Part shown: positions 1 through 6,507 of the stretch, in pieces
Layout of the letters: every line of letters begins with the position of its first letter
How positions within the stretch are numbered: the first letter of the stretch is position 1
Assembly: GCA_018646825.1 (NCBI GenBank)
Contig: JABGUA010000066.1
Span: forward strand, 1 to 12,686
Direction: 5' to 3'
DNA from: Piscirickettsiaceae bacterium
GTDB taxonomy: Bacteria; Pseudomonadota; Gammaproteobacteria; Nitrosococcales; Methylophagaceae
DNA: 12,686 nucleotides
Program-made: the position numbers and the translations under genes
The notes under the pieces: generated by a model
The model's input: only the letters and a program-made list of their open reading frames with translations
Told to the model about the DNA's origin: nothing
Databases searched by the model: none

Positions 1-2467
1 ATCGGATATCAGGCAAATGAGCAAACTATCAATGAAGTTCAAAACTCAGCCCTAGTTTCAAATACAAACGTCAGGGCATACGCCATTACGGTTTAGCAGG
101 CCTCTACCTCATTAATGAATATGGCCTACTCAATATCCCAAGCCAAATCGCCTTCACAGTTTATGTCATTCACACCGATATCAATCCCGAACAACACCAA
201 GCACTAGAACACAAACTGAGGCTGCTTACACAATGGGCAAAAAATCTTGAAATTACACTCGATATCGAATTACTTAGACAAGATAATCTTCAAAGCAGCC
301 CTCTAAACCCAGAGAAATTAGAACAACTCTATCTCAACGGCCTAATACTCGCAGGGGAAATTCCTTTATGGTGACTTGTCCCGCCAGGTGAGGATTACAA
401 AAAAATGTACAACAACTCACACAACACCGAGTTCAGACACAGTACGAACTGCTTGATTTTGGCGAATTGGAACCCGCCAGCCCACAAGCATTAGCAGACA
501 ATGCTTGTGAGGCCATGGCTTTAGGAATCGAATCAGGTCTTAGTTACCTGCTACCAATGCTGTACAACCAAGGCTTATTAGAACACTACCCAAACATCAC
601 CCGATTAAGCAATGGCTATAAAAAAGCCGTTTATGATGGTGAACGCGAACCCCTTGCCATCGATTCCAGAGTACTGCAATTTAAACTTGTTTCAAACAGT
701 AAATTAACAACAGACAGTCAACGCCTAGCCCAACAATCTCTCTATATCCAAGCACAAGAAGCATTATCTAAACACGTTTCACAACCCAGATTTCCTTGGC
801 GTCGAGACTTTATCAAAAAAGCCTCAGAAAGTTAGGGATGGCCCAATCACGAATTTCAAATTCTCGATCGCCGCGATATTGCTAAATACGAACAATCTCT
901 AGAAGAACATACACAAACGCAAACCGCCTTTGCTCAGGTTCAAACAACTATCAAACAGTTTGCCAAGCAACACCAATTAACATTGCCAGCAAGCAACGCC
1001 CTCACCAATAAAAAAATACAACGTTATGCTGACAATAAACCTAATATTATTGGAGCGCTCCCCAGAGAATTACTCGCAAAAAGTGCCGAAGAGGAAATTC
1101 ATCTCTATCGCTTTTCCAATGACGATGGCTGGAAATTAAGCCTAGTGCCATTATCTAATAAAACACAAACACCGCTCTATCATAATGGCGCTTTATTACA
1201 CGTTCTATCATGGGCTATTTTCAACGGTTTATTAAATAAAGCAACGCGTATTCTCATCGCGGATAAAACCCATTTGATGACTATCAAAACAGTCATTTCA
1301 CTGGTACAACAGCTACTCCGTTCGCCGCTAACGGGGCATACCCCTTCAGATAAAAAATCAGGTTTAACACCGCCTAAGCTTGATCAGCTCTTGCTTTTTG
1401 CAAACCTAGAACAAAATGAAAGCCTCGTTAAAAATACCCAAGGTCTACAACTAACAAGCTTGCATAATGACCCTTTTAACTATGCTAACCGTGGGGAGAG
1501 CCTTGTTTATAGCATTGATGGCCTGATCCGCTCCACGACGGGTGAATGGCAAACATTTGAGATCAAAGGTAAAACGGCCCCCGTCGATCTTTGTAGTTAT
1601 CTCATCACATGGTGGAGCAAGGGTAAATCTAGAACAATGCTCTATTGTTGGTGCCCCTCTGATACCCATGGCCCATTAATCAGTCAACGTCTCAACAAGC
1701 TATATAACGATGTAAATACCCACTATCATAAAAATGTAGAAGGTAATTACCTCGCGCAGATAGCAGACAAGCTCTATCAACTTGACTGGCAACCTGAAGG
1801 TGTCGACATAACCGAGCTAAAAAGTACCAATCTTAGCCAATATCTTATCCGCTCAAAAAAGCATTTCTCGGTTTCCAAGCTTGATGGCAACCTTGACCCA
1901 ACACAATGCTTAAACACCCTGTTAAGTTGTCAACAGAAAGACACCATCAGCCTGATCATTGAACAGAAGAATCAGACTAACTCGATTCATATATTGGATG
2001 AATTCGGCAACTTAATCTCCAACCATGAGCTCAAATTGACCCAAGAAACCGCAATTATCCATTTCCAACACTTCTTGAACATCATTCAAAAACATAACTC
2101 AAACTTAAAGCTCCGCTATTTCAAAATCATAGCGTCAGCAACAAAAACCAAACCATGGAAACTAACACCGTTACCAGTACCTTCCCTCAATGAAAAACAA
2201 AGTTATTTACCCGTCGTTATTACCATGGCATCACCCAAAGAAGATGCCCTTTGCACTATCAACTGTGGCCCTAAGCAATTCTCAGGGCCAGCCAATGCCA
2301 AAACCATCTTTAATCAAATCTCCTCCTTTCTTTTGAGTTTAAGAAAATCACATATCCCTTACCCACTCTATATCAATGAAATAAATTTTGATGAGCCACA
2401 AAAAGTCACTACAGTAGATTACCTTCTACAAAAGCAACGCATCGAAAAACACCTAAACATCGACTAA
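1..2467 (+). pseudogene. cyaA: Class I adenylate cyclase (CyaA-type) remnant, 5' end outside window
   Basis: This is a broken gene for a class I adenylate cyclase, the enterobacterial CyaA type that makes cAMP from ATP. Pieces in three frames follow the family in order: a start-side piece in frame 1 (to about 40), frame 3 (about 42-400, with AGLYLINEYG and LILAGEIPLW), and frame 2 (about 401-2467, with LLDFGELEP, FPWRRDF, LSWAIFNGLL and the C-terminal regulatory part). Each frame change is explained by losing one A from an A run (about 41-44 and 399-405). In-frame stops are TGA 372-374 (in the family's LWWLVPP stretch) and TAG 833-835 (before GWP). Both fall where the family has Trp, so each fits TGG changed by one G-to-A. 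From 836 to the TAA at 2465-2467 the frame is open for 543 codons. The nucleotidyltransferase motif (family GS...DxD) reads NE...AxT, and the conserved LLLDEFYR region is largely missing. Cyclase activity is therefore not expected. A translated C-terminal fragment cannot be excluded (TTG at 983). Confidence 0.85.
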
Positions 2468-2471
2468 GCCC

Positions 2472-2500
2472 TTCCTCTTTGCCGTGCGCTCTTCTATTAT
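2472..2500 (+). promoter_or_regulatory. Weak candidate promoter for argC
   Basis: In the 64-base gap before argC a TATTAT hexamer (2495-2500) matches the sigma-70 -10 consensus at five of six bases. The -35 at 17 bases spacing (TTCCTC, 2472-2477) is poor. A start near 2507 would leave a short leader before the AAAGAG ribosome site. It is offered because the upstream gene is decayed, so argC probably needs its own promoter. It could be chance. Confidence 0.25.
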
Positions 2501-2531
2501 GTAGTGCTTTACCAAACCAAAGAGACACATC

Positions 2532-3560
2532 ATGATTAAAGTGGGTATCGTCGGCGCAACAGGTTACACCGGCGTAGAGCTATTGCGTCTACTGGCAAGC
2601 CATCCTAAAGTTTTAATTGAATGCGTTACCTCTCGCGGTGAAGCAGGGAAACCTGTGAGCGACTTATTTCCAAACCTGCGCGGTCATATTGATCAACAAT
2701 TCTGCCAACCAGATGTAGACCAACTCGCTAACTGCGATGTCGTTTTTTTCGCAACGCCACACTGCGTTGCCATGGAAATGGTACCGGAGTTAATCAAACG
2801 CGATACCAAAGTAATTGACCTCTCCGCAGACTTTAGATTGCGCGATGCCGTTGAATGGGAACAGTGGTACAACATGCCGCATACTTGTCCTGAATTATTA
2901 TCAGAAGCAGTTTATGGTCTGCCTGAAGTCAACCGCGACGCTATTAAATCAGCGCAACTCATTGCGGTTCCTGGTTGCTACCCAACCGCAACTCAACTTG
3001 GTTTTATTCCTTTACTGGAACAAGGCATCATTGACGTCGACCATCTTATCGCAGATGCAAAATCGGGGGTCAGCGGTGCCGGTCGTAAAGCCGCTATAGG
3101 GACACTACTAACAGAATCATCAGAAAATATGAAAGCCTATGCTGTCGCTGGCCATCGTCATTTGCCAGAAATAACACAAGGCTTGAATGATGTCAGCGCC
3201 AACCCTGTCGGGCTCACTTTTGTCCCTCACCTAACACCGATGATTAGAGGAATTCACGCTACGCTCTACGCTACATTAACAAAGCAAACAGACCTACAAG
3301 CTTTGTTTGAACAACGTTATGCCAACGAACCATTTGTTGATGTTCTGCCTGCCGGTTCTCACCCTGAAACCAGGACGGTAACCGGGACAAATGTTTGTCG
3401 AATTGCTGTCCACCAACCACAGAAAGGCAATACTGTTGTTGTTTTATCTGCAATTGATAATTTAGTCAAAGGGGCATCTGGCCAAGCAATTCAAAATATG
3501 AACATCCTCTTTGACCTTCCTGAAAGCATGGGTATCAATACCATTGCCGTCATGCCATAA
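2532..3560 (+). CDS. argC: N-acetyl-gamma-glutamyl-phosphate reductase
   Basis: ArgC reduces N-acetyl-glutamyl phosphate to the semialdehyde with NADPH, the third step of arginine synthesis, in the cytoplasm. The 342-residue protein has the usual length. It starts with the NADP-binding glycine loop GATGYTGVELL (residues 8-18). The catalytic cysteine is C149 in PGCYPTA, followed by KSGVSGAGR (177-185), GHRHLPEI around H208/H210, and the FVPHLTPMIRGI substrate-side motif. The ATG is preceded by AAAGAG about eight bases upstream. The frame is intact with no missing catalytic residue. It heads an apparent unit with the DUF6776-like gene (13-base gap) and the bactofilin gene. An argC-hypothetical-bactofilin-erpA order is also known in Pseudomonas, so the grouping is old, although no shared role with arginine synthesis is evident. 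Confidence 0.97.
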   Translation: MIKVGIVGATGYTGVELLRLLASHPKVLIECVTSRGEAGKPVSDLFPNLRGHIDQQFCQPDVDQLANCDVVFFATPHCVAMEMVPELIKRDTKVIDLSADFRLRDAVEWEQWYNMPHTCPELLSEAVYGLPEVNRDAIKSAQLIAVPGCYPTATQLGFIPLLEQGIIDVDHLIADAKSGVSGAGRKAAIGTLLTESSENMKAYAVAGHRHLPEITQGLNDVSANPVGLTFVPHLTPMIRGIHATLYATLTKQTDLQALFEQRYANEPFVDVLPAGSHPETRTVTGTNVCRIAVHQPQKGNTVVVLSAIDNLVKGASGQAIQNMNILFDLPESMGINTIAVMP

Positions 3561-3573
3561 AAGATAAGATAAC

Positions 3574-4281
3574 GTGCTCACGCCACCACAACTAAATAAC
3601 GACCAGCAGGTCATAAAGAACCTGTTAATGGCACTGCTTGGTTTAATTATCATCGCCATTATTATCTGGGTATACCGACAACAGACCACCGGGGAATTAT
3701 CTGCCCTGGTAACTGTACTCGAACAAGAAAACCACCAAATCAAAGAACGTAATATCAAACTAACGGCACAAAATGAAGCCCTTACCACTGACAACATAAA
3801 CCGGCAACAAGCCCTCGCAATCCAAAAAGCCACCAACAACGAGCTGTTACAACAACTCAACGAACTACAAGATAACGCACTTGAAATCGATAAAGAACTC
3901 AGTTTCTATCAAAATATCACGCAAGGCAGCGCGACTAGCAAGCTACAGGTACGTGAATTAAAAATAACCGCTGATACCGAACAAGCTGATCAATTCAGCT
4001 ACCGGCTCGTCATCTCACAAGGTAAAAAAATCACAAAACCATTAAATGGGAAACTTTCTGTTAGCTTGACTGGTAACATCGACAAGCAATCAAAAACTAT
4101 CAAGCTTAACGAACACCAACTTAAATTACGACATGTTCAAGTTTTTAATGGCCAAATTAATCTCGCCAATGACATGGAACCAAAATCGATTAAAATCACC
4201 CTAATTCAAAACAAAAAGACCACCCTCTCGAAAACCATCGATTGGACAGTCTCTACTAGCCCAACTCAACTTGAGAGGTAA
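3574..4281 (+). CDS. DUF6776-like membrane-anchored coiled-coil protein
   Basis: This 235-residue protein has no known enzymatic role. It has a short N-terminal cytoplasmic stretch, one hydrophobic membrane segment at about residues 17-35 (LLMALLGLIIIAIIIWVY), and a Gln/Glu/Asn-rich heptad-like coiled coil at about 42-108. A C-terminal domain of about 120 residues follows, rich in predicted beta strands (RELKITAD, YRLVISQGKK, KSIKITLIQ). The layout suggests a type II inner-membrane protein with a periplasmic coiled coil and beta domain. The start is GTG at 3574 with only a weak AAGATAAG upstream, consistent with coupling to argC 13 bases before. The stop lies just before the bactofilin ATG, and the bactofilin ribosome site GAGAGG sits inside this gene's last codons. 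Assignment to DUF6776 rests on architecture and position between argC and a bactofilin gene. A role in envelope or cell-shape work with bactofilin is inference. Confidence 0.8.
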   Translation: MLTPPQLNNDQQVIKNLLMALLGLIIIAIIIWVYRQQTTGELSALVTVLEQENHQIKERNIKLTAQNEALTTDNINRQQALAIQKATNNELLQQLNELQDNALEIDKELSFYQNITQGSATSKLQVRELKITADTEQADQFSYRLVISQGKKITKPLNGKLSVSLTGNIDKQSKTIKLNEHQLKLRHVQVFNGQINLANDMEPKSIKITLIQNKKTTLSKTIDWTVSTSPTQLER

Positions 4282-4284
4282 GCC

Positions 4285-4737
4285 ATGTTTGGAAAAAAAA
4301 AATAAAAAACAAAAAAACCTGCCGTCCGTATTGACACCTTAATTGGCCAACAAACACATATCAAAGGTGATATCGAGTTTAGTGGTGGCCTACGCATTGA
4401 TGGCAAAATCACCGGCAACATCAAAGCCATCAACGATATTGATTCCGTCCTCACCCTCAGTGAACAGGGTACAATTGAAGGCGAAATACGCGTCCCTAAT
4501 ATGATTATCAATGGTGCGATTAATGGTAATATCTTCGCCGCAGGCCACGTAGAGTTAGCAGATAATGCCAAAGTCACAGGTAATGTCTATTATCGTTTAC
4601 TTGAAATGACAGTGGGGTCAGAAGTCAACGGCCAACTGATTAGAATGTCCGCAGATAAAGACGGTACCTTAGATCTCAACCATGATGTTATTGACGAAAC
4701 CAAAGCCTTTCAGCTAGAGCAAAAAGCGAATTCTTGA
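4285..4737 (+). CDS. Bactofilin (polymer-forming cytoskeletal protein), frame stopped at codon 7
   Basis: Bactofilins are small proteins that polymerise through a beta-helical core and scaffold cell-wall or envelope processes. The ATG at 4285 has a good ribosome site (GAGAGG, 4273-4278, six-base spacing). It encodes Met-Phe-Gly-Lys-Lys-Lys, then TAA at 4303-4305. Beyond it the same frame runs open to the TGA at 4735-4737 and gives a typical core: RIDTLIGQQTHIKGDIEF, GLRIDGKITGNI, GTIEGEIRVPNMIINGAING, HVELADNAKVTGNVYY, EMTVGSEVNGQL. The stop sits in an A10-T-A6-C-A7 stretch. One base gained in one run and one lost in another restores a normal Lys-rich start (Met-Phe-Gly-Lys-Lys-Lys-Ile-Lys-Asn-Lys-Lys-Pro, or a close variant). 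No ATG, GTG or TTG lies in frame between the stop and ATG 4501, which would give only a 78-residue fragment. It is either a mutated gene, an assembly error, or a gene expressed through A-run slippage. Identity of the core is sure, coding status is not. Confidence 0.8.
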
Positions 4738-4763
4738 CTAATTTACTCAGTCTTTGGGATAAT
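4730..4763 (+). promoter_or_regulatory. erpA promoter overlapping an IscR type 1-like site
   Basis: A sigma-70-type promoter reads TTGACT (4734-4739), 18 bases, GATAAT (4758-4763), 33 bases before the erpA start. Bases 4730-4754 agree at 20 of 25 positions with the IscR type 1 consensus as I recall it (ATASYYGACTRWWWYAGTCRRSTAT). The match includes GACT (4736-4739), the AT-rich centre and most of the second half-site (ACTCAG). In E. coli, [2Fe-2S]-IscR uses type 1 sites to repress Fe-S assembly genes including erpA. The site covers the -35 and the bactofilin stop codon, a sensible place for repression. The promoter match is good. The regulator is inferred, and iscR is not in the window. Confidence 0.6.
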
Positions 4764-4796
4764 ACATTCCTAACAATGCTAGTTTTGGAGTAAACC

Positions 4797-5141
4797 ATGT
4801 CAAGTGAAATGCCGAGTCCAGTCAACTTTACCGATGCCGCCGCACACAAAGTCAGCACGCTAATCGAAGAAGAAGGCAACGATCAGCTTAAGCTGCGTGT
4901 TTTTATTACTGGTGGTGGTTGTTCAGGTTTCCAGTATGGCTTCACCTTTGAAGAAGAAGTCAGTGAAGCCGATACCCAAGTCGAAAAAGGGGGCGTCACA
5001 TTACTGATCGATCCAGCAAGCTATCAATACCTTGTCGGTGCCGAAATTGATTACAGTGATAGTGTCGAAGGATCCCAATTTGTCATTCGCAATCCAAATG
5101 CCACAACAACATGTGGGTGCGGCTCTTCATTCTCAGCTTAA
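4797..5141 (+). CDS. erpA: ErpA, A-type iron-sulfur cluster carrier protein
   Basis: ErpA receives Fe-S clusters from the Isc/Suf machinery and passes them to apoproteins, including those of isoprenoid synthesis and respiration. The 114-residue product equals the E. coli length. It carries the three cluster-ligand cysteines of the A-type family: C42 in GGGCSGFQYGF, and C106 and C108 in TTCGCGSSFS at the C-terminus. The FT.AA...V..L.EEEGN start is typical. The ATG has TTGGAG upstream. Its promoter lies in the 59-base gap after the bactofilin gene, so it can be expressed apart from argC. The gene converges with mnmE, 14 bases between stops. IscA is the nearest alternative, but the length, EEEGN start and FQYGF favour ErpA. 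Confidence 0.96.
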   Translation: MSSEMPSPVNFTDAAAHKVSTLIEEEGNDQLKLRVFITGGGCSGFQYGFTFEEEVSEADTQVEKGGVTLLIDPASYQYLVGAEIDYSDSVEGSQFVIRNPNATTTCGCGSSFSA

Positions 5142-5146
5142 GCTGA
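5133..5146. terminator. 14-bp perfect palindrome between convergent erpA and mnmE
   Basis: TCAGCTTAAGCTGA is a perfect palindrome covering the end of erpA and the first bases of the 14-base gap to mnmE. In RNA it can fold as a five-base-pair stem with a TTAA loop on either strand. No T run follows on either side, so it is not a classical intrinsic terminator. Its location between converging stops suggests a 3'-end or transcript-separating role. Chance is possible. Confidence 0.3.
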
Positions 5147-5155
5147 CAAACGAGC

Positions 5156-6496
5156 CTATTTGCCAATACAAAAACTAGAGAAGATCTGATCTAACAGATC
5201 TTCATTAGTAAACGTGCCTGTAATTTCACCTAAAGCATGTTGGGCCTGTCGTAATTCCTCAGCCAATAACTCACCAGCCCCTAAGCCGGATAAACAGTCA
5301 TAGCCCGTTTCTATCGCCAAGCGAGCACGCTGCAAAGCGTCCAAATGACGACGTCGAGCGATAAACACGCCCTCATCTTGTGGGTGATAACCAACAGAAT
5401 CACATAAATATTGCTTCAATAAAGCAATGCCATCACCTGTCTTAGCCGAAATATAGAGACAAGTTTGACCCCGCTCTTCCGTCAAACTTGCTGTTAGACC
5501 TTGCTTATCTATCTTGTTATAAACCAACGTCAATGGAATCGAGGGAGGTAACTCAGACAAAATACGTTCATCTTCTTTTGTTAGTCCTTTTTCATGGTCA
5601 AGAACCAACAATATACGATCTGCTTCTGCTAACTCATTCTGTGTACGCCTGATACCTTCCTTCTCAACAATATCTGTCGCATCATGTAGACCTGCAGTAT
5701 CAGAAATACTAAGAGGTAAACCACCAATATGAATTTGTTCTCGTAAAATATCTCGCGTCGTACCCGCAACATCCGTCACAATCGCCGCATCATGACCTGC
5801 CAATTGATTATGCAAGCTCGACTTACCCGCATTGGGCTGCCCTGCAAGTACCACCCTGAGTCCATCCCTCAACAAGCGGCCTTGTTGCGCGCTATCACTA
5901 ATCGTATCGACCGTCTTCAATAGCACTTGCAGCTGTTGATCAACCGCTGCTTCAGCTAGAAAATCAATTTCCTCATCACTAAAATCAATCGCTGCCTCAA
6001 CATAAATTCGCAAGTCTGTGAGTTGCTTTAATAATTGGTTAACCCGATCAGAAAACACGCCCTGTAAAGAACGCATTGCACTACGCGCTGCTTGCTCGGT
6101 TGTACTTTCAATGAGATCAGCAACAGCCTCAGCTTGGGCCAAATCCATCTTGTTATTCAGAAAAGCTCGCTCAGAAAACTCGCCTGGATTGGCCATCCTT
6201 GCACCTAAACTAATCGCACGCTGGCAAAGTTGATCTAAAACCAAAGGACTGCCATGCCCTTGAAGCTCGACGACATCCTCACCCGTAAAAGAAGCAGGAT
6301 TAGGAAAAAATAAAGCAATGCCACTATCAATGATTTCGCCTTTCCCATCCTTGAAATGACTAAACATCGCATTGCGCGGCGAAGGGAGACGCCCACAAAT
6401 TTGAGCTGCTATTTCCGCGCTCTTGTCACCCGATAGCCGAACGACTCCCACACCACCACGGCCTGGCGCTGTCGCAATAGCAACAATCGTTTCCAT
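5156..6496 (-). CDS. mnmE: tRNA modification GTPase MnmE
   Basis: MnmE works with MnmG to add carboxymethylaminomethyl (or aminomethyl) groups to the wobble uridine (U34) of certain tRNAs in the cytoplasm. The 446-residue protein has the full family layout: an N-terminal tetrahydrofolate-binding domain (about 1-118, APGRGGVGVVR), a helical domain, and an inserted GTPase domain. The GTPase motifs are G1 GQPNAGKS (219-226), TTRD (246-249), G3 DTAG (266-269) and G4 NKID (327-330). The C-terminal FCIGK has the conserved cysteine C443. It lies 11 bases after yidC as the last gene of the rpmH-rnpA-yidD-yidC-mnmE unit. Its usual partner mnmG, which follows mnmE directly in some gammaproteobacteria such as Pseudomonas, is not next to it here. 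No defect is visible. Confidence 0.97.
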   Translation of the reverse strand: METIVAIATAPGRGGVGVVRLSGDKSAEIAAQICGRLPSPRNAMFSHFKDGKGEIIDSGIALFFPNPASFTGEDVVELQGHGSPLVLDQLCQRAISLGARMANPGEFSERAFLNNKMDLAQAEAVADLIESTTEQAARSAMRSLQGVFSDRVNQLLKQLTDLRIYVEAAIDFSDEEIDFLAEAAVDQQLQVLLKTVDTISDSAQQGRLLRDGLRVVLAGQPNAGKSSLHNQLAGHDAAIVTDVAGTTRDILREQIHIGGLPLSISDTAGLHDATDIVEKEGIRRTQNELAEADRILLVLDHEKGLTKEDERILSELPPSIPLTLVYNKIDKQGLTASLTEERGQTCLYISAKTGDGIALLKQYLCDSVGYHPQDEGVFIARRRHLDALQRARLAIETGYDCLSGLGAGELLAEELRQAQHALGEITGTFTNEDLLDQIFSSFCIGK

Positions 6497-6507
6497 CGCC
6501 TAAGAAG

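Noticed and set aside
467..835. A 122-residue hypothetical protein
   Set aside because: Its sequence (LLDFGELEP, FPWRRDF) matches the middle of class I adenylate cyclase and begins at an internal codon. It is a pseudogene fragment.
983..2467. A stand-alone 494-residue hypothetical protein from a TTG at 983
   Set aside because: The same frame is open upstream to the TAG at 833-835 and continues the cyclase alignment (GWPNHEFQILDRR...). The TTG has no convincing ribosome site, so this is the tail of the cyclase pseudogene, not a separate gene.
4501..4737. A short 78-residue bactofilin starting at ATG 4501
   Set aside because: It would remove half of the conserved bactofilin core. The intact same-frame upstream codons and the ribosome site at 4273-4278 point to ATG 4285 as the native start. 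Use of 4501 is possible only as a degraded product.
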